Source of the DNA: Callaeas wilsoni
Lineage: Eukaryota; Chordata; Aves; Passeriformes; Callaeidae
Direction of reading: 5' to 3'
Length of the DNA stretch: 64,000 nt
NCBI GenBank assembly: GCA_013398955.1
Contig: VWPU01009617.1
Coordinates: forward strand, 88,230-152,229
The notes beneath the pieces were generated by a model. That model was not told the DNA's origin, searched no databases, and worked only from the letters and a program-made list of their open reading frames with translations. The position numbers and the translations under genes are program-made. Positions 10,991-23,190 of this stretch are shown in pieces. Position 1 is the stretch's first letter, and the number at the start of each line of letters is the position of its first letter.

Positions 10991-13299
10991 TACACCACCT
11001 ATTGTGCATTCCCCCCTTGTTCAGCACTGTCATTCATCCTGAAAACTGAGCTAGATTCTAAAACTATTTTTTTTGGGTCGCATCTGAATTATCTATCATA
11101 TCCACTGAAAAGCTGCCCAATTTTCCCTTCCCCGTCTCTTTTATGTTTGTGAAAATCCTTTTTATATTTATTTTGACATCAGGGAAGGGAAATTTTTGAG
11201 TTTTGGCATCTGTGGGACATATGGGGAGAGGTAAGCATGTAAAGTGTCTGATGTCTCTGCTGTTTCCCATAGTCCTCATTAAAGGAAGGAAGGTACAGAG
11301 GAATTTTTTGCTTGTACTGTTCAGAGAGATGGTTGAGATAATCATTGGGAGAGAAGGTGGTTGTTTCTGTTGCAGAATAATTAGGCTGAAAAAATCCCCC
11401 ATATAGCTTTAGTTAAAGGAATTCTTCCCTTTTGTTATATCAGTTTTCCTTACTTTATCTGAGAAACAATCCCATACCAAAACCCCCTTTTTTTCCCACA
11501 CTAAAAATCAAGTCTGTGCAACGATGAATCAGTCATAACAAAACCACTACTTCATTTTAGCCACATACAATTTTAATTGAGGATGTCTGTTTTAAGTGGG
11601 CCAAAATTTTTTATATAATCTACGTAAGAAAAAAATTTCCTTCATTTTCGTTGCTTGATGCATGTTATTTTCTTGCTTGTAAAGTTCTTGAAATGCATCA
11701 CAAATCAGTGGAAGATGCCTTCAGTGATCCACATAACCATTTTCCATCTATATTATCACAATACATCCTAGAGACTGATCTCTGGGGGTCAAGGAAACTG
11801 GGAAGGCTCTGGGCACTCTCTGTCTGTGAGGACTATGTCAGAAGAGAAAAGGTGAGGTACTGCTCTGGTCTATGGAAGAGACATTTGCAGTTCTGCTGCT
11901 GCTTCTTGGTTGAAGCATGCAGGTTTATCTTGGGTAGTGCCAGGCCCACAAAAGGCATCCATTTGGATCAAATCAAATAATATTTAGAATTTGATGCATT
12001 TGTTTCAGAGGCCAGACCAGTCTCCTGATGAACCACCCTCTCTGTCTAGGGACATCTCTTAAATCTGACTGGAAACTGTCTTTTTTAGCATTAATTGGGA
12101 TTTTCTGCTTCTTAGGGCTCCTGAGTGCCGCACCAACACCCAATCCCTAGCTTATGTGGAGCATCTTTGGTGACTGACCTAGACAGAAGTGTGAAGTAGA
12201 GGGGTTAATTTTTTCAGATTTTGCCTGTATTTTGTAACCACAGAAGTGACTGTGTAGTTGATGAAGCTCTGTGGTGATGTCCATCGCACTAGAATAGCTG
12301 CCCAGGAGCTGGGCCTCAAGGGTTTGAAGATGTTGTAGGCTGGCATGAAGGACAGGCTAGTGAGTGCTGTAGGAAAGCTCCACAGTGCTTTGTGGGAGTG
12401 TAGGATTTTCTTACATGATCTTTGCTTCCTTCCGTGTTTTGGGAGAATGGTGGCAGTTGTTCCGAGAAAGCAAACGCTGCCAAATTGTGGGGAGTTAATA
12501 CTGAGCTCCAGTGCCAAGGAGGAAAAGTCTTGACTGAGATGTGAAAGAGGAGGAAGGATACAGGGCAATGAGAGCTTACTTGCCTCTGAGTAAGGGGGTG
12601 GTGGTGGTTCCAGCTATGGGTTTGGGTGGCAGCCCATGCTGGGAGAGTGGCACAGTGGGCACGAGGGCTTTCCTCATAGTGGGATTCAGAGGAAGGTGAT
12701 GGGGTGTGCAGCAGGTTTTTCTGCAGTCTGGATTCTCTGTGGTGCAGAACACACACTGACAGCTAATACAGCAACTGCTGTGGCTATCAGGCAAGCTCTG
12801 ATCTGCACCTTGCAGTTCTGTGGGGAAAAAAAAGCCTCAGCTCAGACATCCCCTGTGGGGTGTGAATCCATCCCGTGAAAAGCATGTGGGAAATCCTTCT
12901 CAATAGGCAGAGGGTACAGCTCCTTCAAGCTGAGCATATTTAGAGAGGGTGCTGGTTACAAAAGCATAACCTGACCGTGATTTAGGGCTGGTAAGACTGA
13001 ACTCTGTATACTGCATGTGGTATAATTAATTTTTGGATATTTAATTGAATAATGTGATAGTGCAAGGAGAATTGGCTGGTATTGCTCTCCAAAAGACAAA
13101 AGCAATAATAAACTTTGTAATGGTCCCGCACCACTGCAAATCCTGAAAAAACAGCTGTAGCAAGCCAGTGGAGACACAACTGTGTGATATTTCTTCTGTA
13201 GCCATCAGGTGCTTGGCTGGAAGGACCATAAGCTGTGTTTGTGTCCTTATGTTCAGACTTAGCAAAATGCAGGATTCTCTCTTCTTTTTCCTTAGAATT

Positions 13300-13316
13300 A
13301 AAAAAAAAAAAAAAAA
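13300..13316. repeat. Poly(A) run
   Basis: Seventeen consecutive A residues on the plus strand. No target-site duplication or retrocopy could be recognised beside it, so it is called only as a homopolymer. Confidence 0.9.
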
Positions 13317-14265
13317 GGAACTCCAAGGAATTTAATCTCTGTGCAAATGTGTACTTTTTCCTAACACAAGTCTCCCTAACACTTTGTGATGCTCTAGATA
13401 CAGGATATCAAATTCCAGCAGCAGGTGTGTTCAGAACTGCGGGGGTCCAGTGAGGAGGTTGTGTTCCTTGGCAGAGATTTTTTAATTATCACCTTGCTAA
13501 GGTGAGTGGGAAATTCTGTCTAAAAATCATCAGCATGGAATGACAGAGAATTTTACCTCTCACTTTCTTATTCTGTGGGAGGAAGTTTAGGGCACTTGCT
13601 GTTCACTTTTAATGCTGCTGGATGAACTTATGGCTGTGTCACTGAGATGAGTCTGAAATCTAAATCAAAGTCTTGTGTCAGATTTTATTTCTGAATGGGC
13701 CTGAAACAAATTCTGGAGGTCTTGCACACATCTACCTACAAAATTATCTTGCTAAATATCTAAAATGCATTGCAAATATTTCCATTTACTCAACCTATTC
13801 ATCTATTCCTATTTAGAGGGATACTTTTTCTGTTTTGTCAAAAAGTGCCATTTTTCTACCTCATACCTCCTATTTTTATGGTTAGTCTGTTTCTGTGAGG
13901 TTAAAATGTATTTATTTTCTCAAAATACTAATTTGCAACTTCCAAATAGTGCTGCCCGCCCTCCTCTTCTTTCAAACGTATATTTAAAGAATTGGAAGAA
14001 ACAACAAATTTGAAGAAAATCAGGCTCACAGTATTTAAAAACACATGTGCAGACTTGCTCTTTAATTAAAGCTTTTTTCCTAACAATAAAATATAGAGCT
14101 AGCTGATACTTTATTGTGTTGAGTTGTGATAAAAACACATTGGCTAACAGCTACTCTAAAAATTCCTTTAAGAAATGCCTTTAGTTAAACTTTTGCAGCT
14201 AAGCTCTTTTAGTTTGAGGATGAAGAAGGTGCAAGAAGCTAACTAGGCATGCGATCGTTTGAAAA

Positions 14266-14286
14266 GCTATAGAAACTTTCTATAGC
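14266..14286. repeat. Perfect 10-bp inverted repeat with 1-base centre
   Basis: GCTATAGAAA at 14266-14275, a single C at 14276, and its exact reverse complement TTTCTATAGC at 14277-14286. It is a near-perfect palindrome of 21 bases that could bind a dimeric protein or form a cruciform. It is not in a recognised repeat family. Confidence 0.9.
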
Positions 14287-17187
14287 CTGTTGTACTCCAG
14301 AGAGTTTTATGATCTGCTTAGCAGTCAAGGAGCCCAGACTCTTTTTAACCTCAGCTTAAACAAATGCTTAAAAATTCAAGGTAAAAGCGCTTTGGTGGTG
14401 ATAAGAGAGACTTTAGTTTGATATTTTAACCCTAAAGTAAGGTTAGGACTTCAGATGGTGGGAACAGATGTGTATCTGGTGATTTCAAGAGGAGTTGTTT
14501 GCAGGCTCCGGTTCCCTCCGCAGTCCTTTTCTTGGTATCTGCTCAGACTCCTGGAGACCCTTTTCCCACCTGTATGCCCATGCCAGCTCTCACGCTGTGT
14601 CCCACGAGCAGCTCCCACACTCTGCAAGCTCCAAACCCGGCCAGGTGAGTCAAACCTGCCCCTGTTGCTCAGGTCTCAGCTCACAGCCTTGCACTGGCTG
14701 CTTAAGATACAAATGATTGGTGTGGTGGTTTTCATATAATAACTTAATGGTTTTAATACTCATCTCAGAAGTGGTCGAACTTGGGTTTGGGTCCTCCTTC
14801 TCCCAAGGGATATTCAAATCCACCTGTCCCTTCCCAGGCTGTAGGCAACCTCTCAGCCCTTCCTATTGAAGTTGTGCCATGGTGCAGAGAAGGATTTGCA
14901 GACCCGGGGAGGAGAAGCAAGTGGGGGCCTGACTGTTGCCTACCTAGAGGGAGGTGGGGAGCAGGTATCTGGCAGCATTCCCAAGGCTGCTTACTATATA
15001 ATTTGCATTAAAACATCTCTGGATAAAAATCAAAACCAGCCCTAGAGGCAGAGTCCAAACCCAGTGCCTCTATCCACACGGAGAGGTTGCAACCACCTTG
15101 CCCTGGCAGCGGGTGCTATTTTGGTGCCACCCCAGCCACACCCTCTTCCCCCAGCCAGGTTTTTAAATGGAACTCGGAGTGGCTGCTCCCTCACACCGAC
15201 TCCAGAGCCAGCTGAGGAGAGCTGGCCGTGCCCACGACTCCCCAGTCCCAGGGGGGCTTCACAGGCATCACTGCTGAGAGGTTCAGCTTGGCCACAATGT
15301 TTGGATCTCAGCATGGAGGAAAGGAAACTTGAGGTACCTAAATACCTTCTTTTAGTGAAAAAGTTGGTTCCTGTGGACTGTTAGGTTGGAGGAGGGGAGA
15401 AATCATGGCTCATTTAGCTCTGCGTTTTAGACTCGGAATTTCCTGTTGTGATACTCTTCAGGTTCCTGTGTGGCTTTGAAGACCTTGCCTGAAGTGAATT
15501 AAGGGCGTTTCATTGTGAGATGTGACTGAAGGACATGCAAGGTTAACTTCAGCTCTGGAGTGTCCAATTCTCTTTTGAAAATTAATTCAGTTTCACAGAC
15601 GCTTAGAAGCTACAGAAATTTCCCCCTTTGCTTGTCTCTGCCTTCTCCTTGTGTAAAATAGAGATAACAGTACCTTCAGGACCCACCATATGCTAAAGAA
15701 AGATTTGTGATCCTCTGAAGGACAGCAGGCTGAGCATTGAGTGTTAACTTGCTAATGGAAAATTTGGGCAGATGAGAAAAGTCGGGAAAAATTACACCTG
15801 CTGGTGCCCTGGGTGAGACTGGAATGGCTTTTAAAGAGACACCTTTGGCTGGCAGTGGTAAGATGTGCAGATGAGAATGTCTGTCATATTCTTTAGGTTT
15901 AAAGTGAGCAGCTTTCAGCATACAGGAATGAGTTTGTTGAAGGCTTATGGGCTGATTCAGGTTATTTATGATGGGACTGTATAGCGTGAGGAAGGCCTTT
16001 GTTGGTGCAGTGTGAAAGGCTAGAGTCTGAAAACTAAACCAAACCCACCTCGCTAGAGCTTTTCAAGATAGCCCTGGCAGAGCCTGAGTGACTCTCCTGG
16101 GTCGGTACGAAACGTCTCCTCGCTCCCCTCCTCACATGGTGCCTTGTCCTGCCAAACTCTCTCTCCCCAGATGCGAAGTTCTGCTCTGGGTCGGTGATCT
16201 GCTGTGAGGAGTCCTGCGCTGACTTTAAGGCTCATGGAGGATCTTCTGTTCCTAGGACAGCAGGTACTGAAGCTTTTCTTCCACACCGTAAAACTCTTAC
16301 AGTTATAAAAGTGCGGGTTTGTGCGTTGAGCCTGTGCTTCCCTTCTGCTCCTCTGAAAAGCTGGGGAAGGGAATGGAGCCAAGTGGTTCAGGGCTGCAAC
16401 TTCTGAGTGTGTGGAAGGTGCAGCTTTGTCTTCTCTTCAGCCAGAGGAGATCAGGTTGGTCACTGTTTCAGTCCCTTGTAGGGAGTCACTTTGCAGGCTG
16501 GTACCTCCTGAGCAGAGGAGCCCCTGATGTGACACCTGCTCTCTGTGATCACTGACCTGGGTTTTCACAGGGTTTACCTCGTCAGTGCTTTGTCCTTGAA
16601 CCATTTGATTCCTTCTGATGCACTGGCTCTGAGGGTGCTCTGTGGATGAACCATTTCAGAGATTTTAGCCAGTAGGCTGGAGAGGTGTATTTTAAAATGT
16701 TTTGACTTTTTTCTTCATGGTTGTAAGCATCCAACAACTTTTTGTGCCTCATGGGGGACATGCCTTCTCGCAGCTCCATATTTGACTTATTATTTCCCCA
16801 AGCTTTTACCTGCAGAATTCCCTGATGAGAATATTGTTTTAAAGGCAGGCAAAATAATTTCTTTTTTTTTGGTGATGCTTATGTAACACTAGAGGACACA
16901 GAAAAACAACTTTTGGCATCCAAGCATGGTTTCGATTTTTAGTAGTCTTGGTTTTGTCCTGAGATAGTGCAGTCTGTAAGGACATGCAATGCATTTCTGA
17001 ATTTTCAGAGGGAAAATACAATGCTCTTCCACTTTGTAAGTTTTAATGTGCATGCAGAGACCTTTCCTTGGGCTCTATGGTGAGGCCATGGCCTGGTCTT
17101 GCTTCAGCTGTTCTTTCTTCTCTTCCTCCAAGACTTATGTTGGAATAGTTACTGTTAGAGAGCAACCAGGTAAAATAATGTGTATGC

Positions 17188-17244
17188 GTATATATATAAA
17201 AGTATAAAAACTGTGTGTATTTATATGTGTGTGTGTGTGTGTGT
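17188..17244. repeat. Compound TA/TG microsatellite
   Basis: A short (TA)n tract (around 17188-17198) is followed by TG-rich DNA and a clean (TG)n run at 17226-17244 of about 9.5 units. It is expected to be length-polymorphic. Confidence 0.85.
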
Positions 17245-17502
17245 ATAAATAATTAGCAACACAGATGTTGGCTCTCTGTCAAGTGTAAATGAAAACCTTA
17301 TTCACAAGATTTGCTTACAGTTTTACTGTGGTTTCATACTGAATTGAGCAATTGGGAATGAAAGAGAGTTGATTTTTTTACCATTTCTGAGTGCACTGCA
17401 ATCATATTATGTTAATAATCTAAACCAAAGCTGATCTTGCCTTCCTGTATTGTAGCACATTGAAAGTATTGAGAGGCATCTAAATTATCTTAAAAGTGAG
17501 AG

Positions 17503-17536
17503 TGATTCCAGAAACTCTGACTGATTCCAGAAACTC
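17503..17536. repeat. 19-bp-spaced direct duplication
   Basis: The 15-mer TGATTCCAGAAACTC occurs at 17503-17517 and again at 17522-17536. This is a small local duplication with no recognised function. Confidence 0.85.
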
Positions 17537-19794
17537 ACACAGCCTGTAGTATTTTAAATGCTTAAATGGGAACTTGTACGTGATGCCTGCCTTAAGGAGT
17601 TCTCACTTGTAAGATAAAAACAACATAGGGAGGCAGAGTAGAATACAGCACAAAAATGTTTCTAAAACATTTACAGTAATGAGATGTATAAAATACTCTC
17701 AAAATAATCCTGATAGTTTTGGTGACCAATATTCTGGGTTCTCTTCTGCTTTTACGGTAGAAGAGGCTTGAAAATGTGTATTTCTTTCAAACCAAACACT
17801 AGTAAGTGTAAGTCTGATCCTGCTTTTGGGACCATGAATTTTATTACTGAGTGAAGCGTCTGGTTCTGCCATTCCAGAGGGTGTTTTGTGTTGCTTCAAA
17901 ACAAAAAAACGCTTTTTGGATGTTTCTTTCAGCTTTCATCTCTGGTTAAATGACTCCTTTAACCCTGCAAGGCACTGCAGAAAAAGTGCATTAATTTTTT
18001 CATCTGGGGGTCTGCCATGCCCCAGTGGTTATGGCTTTTACCCTGAGGCTGGAGGAAGCCTGGATGTCAATTGTTGTTATCTGATAGCTGTGTACAATAC
18101 CCAGAGAGGCGCTGGGCGGATCAGAGGTCAGGGATGAAGCTACAGATCGGTCGATGAAAGAATTTGGCTATTGTGGAAGCAGGTTAAAGCAGGGATCAAC
18201 ACAAGTTACAGTGGCTGGTAATTGGTGGCTGCTTGTGGTATTCTCCAGATTTCAGGAGGTGGAGAAGGTCAGAGAATTCCATGGGAATATTTCGTGTGAC
18301 ATCAAGCACCTCTTGTCAGACTTGCTCCTTTATTTTCAAGAAGGCAGGGTGTTATTTTGGAAAACACTTATCACCATTTTGCTAGGCAGGTTTTTACAGC
18401 CAGAAGAAATGGATAAAGGTTTGCCTTGTCTCATTTATAGAGAATGTCTGAAGTCCTCATTTCTCACGTGTGTTGGGTTGTCCAGTCACTCCAGCTTGTG
18501 TGTTCAGTGGTCCTGCCAGATCAGCACTTCACTGAAGTTCTCCTTAATGGATTCACAAAAAGTGATAAAACACTCCAGAAGAGGCCTCAAGGAATGATTA
18601 GTTTAATCTTCAATTAGTTCCTGCTGAGCCTTGATGAGAAATCATTTGACAGAGTAGGCATGAGCTTTAATATAATCTGCCTGTCCAGTTATCATGAAGT
18701 GCAGTGTGCAGAGAGGAAAGAAGTTGCAAATGGAGAAAACCATGACACAAGCATTGAATGTTTTAGACTGCTGCCTGTGATGCATTTTTGGTCTGCTTGA
18801 ATGGCTTCAGCCACTGGGATATTGCTACCAGGCATTAAAGTCAGCGTGGGGAATATTTTCATCTGTATGGCTGGCGAGATGCTGACAAGAGGCAGTTGTA
18901 CTTTTTCTGCCCTTTCTTGGCAAGGTTTGTGGATCAGGCTGTTGAGCTCTTTTAAAACCACAGCAAAAGAGGAGCTAAAGCCGGTCCAAGTGGTTTTTAC
19001 AATAAGGGGAGTGAGGTCAGGGGAGAAGAGGGTTGACTTTTTAAGTCCATGGGAGTTGGCCAATTGCCTCTAATAGCAGTTGCACAAGAGTGCCTCCCCT
19101 GGGAGACACACCGTGTCCTCCTGTTTGCACAGAGAATGGAAAACACTGGCCACTCAAGAGAATGAGACACTGGGCTGTGAACTGGTTTGGTTTTCTGTAA
19201 ATTGTTTAGTCTTGTTTCTCTGCAATCAGATGGTGGTTCCTTGTTTCTTTGTTTAGGTCCCTTGTCCTACAGTCATTAAAGCTGTATTTTATAACTAAAG
19301 AATTCCAACCTTCTGAGCAATTGAAGCCTTGCTAAGAACATGGGGATCCTTCTGGCTATGCAGAAATCTGTCAGCTGAATGTTCAGGGATGAAACAAAAT
19401 AAGAATTCCCTGGTGCCATTCACATCTGCCACGGACTCCCTTCAGACAGCTTGTCTGTACTTGCATCTTCATGCTGTCTGTCTCCTACATCTGTGGGTTT
19501 AGGTTCCATACACTTCGGGTCTGCACTTCCCCCTCAAACATCCTGGTTAGGTTTCTTATTTAAGCTGTGTATGACTGCTCCCCTATGAAGCTCAGCTGGA
19601 AATAGGTTCAGCTCTCCAGTACTGAAAATCTGGTTCGTAGCTCTTCAGTTTTGTTACTTTCCAGAACAATCTTTGCTGACCCACTGGAGGCAGCTTTTCT
19701 GCCAAAAATAAGTCATTTGAGTGCTCACTAATCTGCCACAGGTGAACTGAGGCCAGTTAATCCATAATTTAAATTAATCTTTTTGATTGCACTT

Positions 19795-20117
19795 GCATGA
19801 TTGACTCAGCTGAGAAATGGATCCTGGCAGGTACACTGTCACTCCTTTGGTGTAGTCTTTGCTTGCATCCAAATCTGCATCAGGGGAAGTTCAGATTTGA
19901 CATTAGAAAGGGATTCTTCACTGAGAGGGTGGTCAGTCACTGAACAGGCTCCTGAGGAAGTGGTCATGGCACTAAGCCTGGCTGAGTTCAAGGAGTGTCT
20001 GGATGATGCTCTTGGGTATATGGTTCAGTTTTTGGTAGACCTGTGAATAGCACGGAGTTGAAGATCCTGATGGGTCCTTTCCCAATTGAGATAGTCCATG
20101 ATTCTGTGAATAACCAC
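19795..20117 (+). mobile_element. CR1 LINE, 3'-terminal fragment
   Basis: The plus-strand translation runs through the classic end of CR1 ORF2: SDLTLERDSSLRGWSVTEQAP then EEVVMALSLAEFKECLDDALG, comparable to the LPREVV...FKRRLD type C-terminus. It is followed by the 3' UTR reading GAAGATCCTGATGGGTCCTT and the CR1 tail CATGATTCTGTGAATA near 20098-20113. Frameshifts separate the first and second protein pieces. The fragment is severely 5'-truncated and inactive. Confidence 0.85.
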
Positions 20118-20439
20118 ATTGCAGTGGGTATTTATAGCCAAGCAAATGATGCTGTTTTCCCTGCACAGACCTACACTTAGGGCACATCCTCTGGATTACA
20201 ACACTGAATGCCACCTTGAAGGAAAAGCACCAGGCAGGATTTTAAAACCACTGGTGGTACTGGACAGCTGGTCTTGGACCTGGAGAAGTTTGCATCCAAA
20301 TGTGGTTTGTGGGCGTGCATTAGTTCAGGAGAACTTATGCAAGGAGGCAGACGGGCTTCCTCAGGCTGGCCAGAATGCTCCTATGCCAGCTCGGAAATGT
20401 GTCCTTGGTCTGTGGGCTCATGGGTTTGCTGGCAGCACT

Positions 20440-20950
20440 GCACTGCAGCCAAGAGAGGGAGAGAGGACACACTCCTTGGTTTGGTTTTAGCCAGAACAAT
20501 GGAAGAGAATGCCTGGATCTGAGTAGCACACTAAGGCTGGAATATAAACTGAACCCTGGTGGGTGGAGAGTGATTGGAGCAGAGCAGTGTGTGATGAACA
20601 GCAGAGAGCCAATCGGAGGGGAAAACAGCTGGAAGAAGCCAGGAGTCAATGAGGAAAGTGCCAGCAATTGCAGCCCAGGCTTACGGTGAAGGCAGCGAGG
20701 GGAGATGTTGGTCCTAGGGCAGAAAGCTGGCTGGAGGGGCACACTTGGATGTGAGGTGGTAGATGGCCCCTCCTGGCTGTCCCTGGGATGACCAGGGAAC
20801 AAGACTGTATCCTTTAACCAAGAGGGATCACAGGACCCCAAATACCGCAAACCTCTGTGTTAAAAGGGGCAATGTTACACATGCATATTGCAATAAACCT
20901 TTCTACGTTGAGGTGGGTCATCCTCCTGCCTATCACGAGACCTGAGAGTT
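20440..20950 (+). mobile_element. Possible solo LTR of an endogenous retrovirus
   Basis: The stretch is purine-rich and more GC-rich than its surroundings. It ends in a layout like LTR U3-R-U5: GCAATAAACCTTTCTACG (AATAAA at 20892-20897), then about 50 bases of GT- and C-rich DNA. No gag, pol or env frame is seen nearby and I cannot identify a target-site duplication or the exact ends. It could equally be a gene terminal exon or ordinary DNA. Confidence 0.25.
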
Positions 20951-21779
20951 GATGCTTAAGTTCCCAATCCTGTCTTTGTCTTGGAGATGCTTCCCAGTGT
21001 TATGGTAGCTGAAGAATTTGTGTGGATCATCTCCACAAAGGCAGAAGTCATCCTTTTGGGGGAAGGATTTGCCAACACAGACCACACAGGACTTCACAGG
21101 CCCCATCAGTAGCTCTCAGGGGAACTTAACTCCCCTGAAACAGCTTGAGCATGGCATTGGGAATAAAGTGTAGTTTACCTGGAAGATGTATATGCTTCCA
21201 GTGTAAGGACATGGATGCTGCAAGATGGATGACGTTGCTGTCAGCCCATCCCAGAAATGGCACCTGCCTCTTTTATGGTCTCAACTTCCATCAGCAACCA
21301 CTGAAGTAGATAAGCTCATTTTTTCCCACAGCATGAGGGTGCTGGTGAATTTGGTTTTACTTATCTTTTTGGCAGCTCTCAGATGAGGCAGGCTTTTAAG
21401 AATACTTTTAAGGGTACTGTCTGAACTTTATAGGTTGCAACACTTTTCTTGAATTTCCATTCCTGAGGCTGCCTTGCAGTAATACCCAAAACACCATTTA
21501 CATTTTAGTATTTAAATCTTTTATGAACTGATGTGAAAATCTCCAGTGCCCTAAATATTTTATCTGAAATATTTTTTTTTAAAGTCTTTAAATTTTCCTC
21601 TGAGGGGCTTGAGAGCTGAGCAAACCCTTGTGGGGGGAAAGGGCTGCAGCTGGGGGTAGGCTTGAGTCCCCAAGAAGAAATGCAGGATTGTCAGAGAAGC
21701 TCCTGCCTTTCTCCACTTGATAGACATCTTTGGATTTTAATCGTTTTTATTTTGAAAACCTGTGGGTGATTAAACAGTC
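20951..21779. other. Intergenic DNA, no gene recognised
   Basis: AT-rich and unremarkable. No repeat family, conserved-looking frame or promoter arrangement is recognised. Confidence 0.5.
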
Positions 21780-22345
21780 CTGTGGAACAGCAGGAGCTAA
21801 TCCCGTCGCCGTCCCCCACGGGGATGAGCCGGTGCGAGGTGTTCCCCGGGAGCTGCTGGGCTCACCTGGAGCGTGGCTGTGGGTTGAGGGCAGGTACGGC
21901 AAGGGGCTGGTCCGGCCTTCCCACGTCCATTGCCAGCCTTGGCAGGGAGTCAGGGAGAGACAGCGTGGGGATGCAAACAGCTGCGAGGTGGCTGCAGCAG
22001 GCTGCCAAGCCAGTAGCAGGCCCTGAGCAGCGAGGCCGCGCTTCTGGCAGCGAGTTGCCAGCGACTTGCACTGCAGTTCCTCTGAGGCTGCTGGAAAAGG
22101 GCCCACGCAGCTCTTCTTTCTGGAAGAGCGGCGAGCTAGAAGCCACTTATTCAGCGCAGCTCTAATGCTCGCTACCACAACGCTGCACCAACCTGCCCAG
22201 CTGGAGCCTGCGCCAGTGCCGCGCTCCCGGCGCTCGGCTCCCTCTCTGCTTGAAGCCGGGCCATGGCTGCCCGCTGAAGGATGGATGAATCGATAACCTC
22301 CTCCCAGCATTTGTTTGAATACCACTGCCTGTCGCGCTGCAGTTA
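21780..22345. promoter_or_regulatory. Modest GC/CpG-rich patch, possible distal promoter or enhancer
   Basis: About 560 bases are clearly richer in G+C and CpG than the flanks (for example CCCGTCGCCG near 21801 and GCCGCGCTCCCGGCGCTCGG near 22218). Overlapping open frames up to 192 codons on both strands follow from the low stop-codon density and resemble nothing known. Splice-donor-like sites exist in both directions: plus GGCAG/GTACGG near 21892, and minus CCAG/GTGAGC near 21866. It may be an alternative first exon of MSANTD1 or an orphan CpG island. I infer this from composition only. Confidence 0.35.
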
Positions 22346-23059
22346 GCGAGGGGTGACAGCAGCAGCGTCAATTCTTGCTGGGGCACAAACCGTGCTGTGT
22401 GCAGCAGCACCCCATCAAACCAGCTGCCGTCATCTGTTTTTTCAGGACAGCTTTTTCCTCCTGCCCTGCTGAGTCACGGGAGCGTCACTCAGCACAAGGC
22501 ACAGGGCTGACTTGTGCACAACAGGGATTATTTTTCTTCTTTTGTGATACATCTCAAATCCAACCTGGATTAACTCGTGGTTTATGTTTAAAGCGAAGTG
22601 TTTAGAACAGGTTCTCAGAGGAATTTACTTCTGGAAGAGCAATATTTGCATAGCATTGTAAGAGCAATTTTTAATGAATTAGACACTTTTCAGCATGTAA
22701 CTTGCTCAAATGTGCTAAAAACCAAACAAGGCAGGAGGACTTATTGACTAACCCCAGTAAGTAAGCAGGGCCAAAATAATTTCTTTCAAGTGGGATTTGG
22801 GAAACCATTCATTGGAAACGGAGCGATTTTCATTGTAATACGATTTTTTGCTTGCTTGCCAGAAAAGGAGTATGTCTGATACTATGTACTGCAGAGTTGT
22901 TCCATATGCTAAGGACCTGCAAATTATTTCTTAAGAGTAACGAAATCTAGGAAATTCTCTGTCTGTTGTAAATTGGGAGTATGACACATGTAGAACTAAT
23001 GTGCTTTGCTTTCAGTATTATATAACTAAATTTTTAATAATATGACCTGTATTTTCCTG
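22346..23059. other. Intergenic DNA, no gene recognised
   Basis: The GC content falls back to the AT-rich background. No gene or repeat is recognised. Confidence 0.5.
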
Positions 23060-23190
23060 TATGCTTGAAAATTTAGGAACATGTGTGATTCAAAGTCCAT
23101 CTAGTTTGGCATCCTGCCTGCATAATATTGTAAGTGCCAGACGTTTGGGCAGTGATTATTTGTACCTTCTGGACATAAGGGATTTTTTTT
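23060..23190. mobile_element. Ancient amniote interspersed repeat, CR1-like
   Basis: The stretch resembles a very common old repeat of turtles, crocodilians and birds. 'AGGAACATGTGTGATTC' is followed by 'AAGTCCATCTAGTTTGGCAT' and 'CCTGCCTG', comparable to the family's 'GGTCCATCTAGTCCAGTATCCTGTCTC', and then 'GTAAGTGCCAGACGTTTGG', comparable to 'CAGTGGCCAATGCCAGATGCTT'. I recognise the pattern but cannot give the exact family name or boundaries. Confidence 0.45.

Larger units (their letters stand above)
10991..19794. other. Intergenic DNA, no gene recognised
   Basis: No coding gene is recognised. The open frames (for example the 109-codon frame at 11651-11980 and minus-strand frames near 12.2-12.8 kb) lack any family resemblance. 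Short repeats inside this stretch are listed separately. Otherwise I see unremarkable AT-rich DNA with occasional splice-like sites. Confidence 0.5.

Noticed and set aside
11651..11980. 109-residue plus-strand frame with several aromatic and cysteine residues
   Set aside because: I could not tie it to any protein family, and flanking splice or promoter signals are absent.
13300..13316. Poly(A) tail of a processed pseudogene
   Set aside because: No coding remnant upstream and no direct repeats around it were found.
21747..22325. 192-residue minus-strand frame in the GC-rich patch
   Set aside because: Explained by local GC richness; the residues form no recognisable domain and overlapping frames exist on the other strand.
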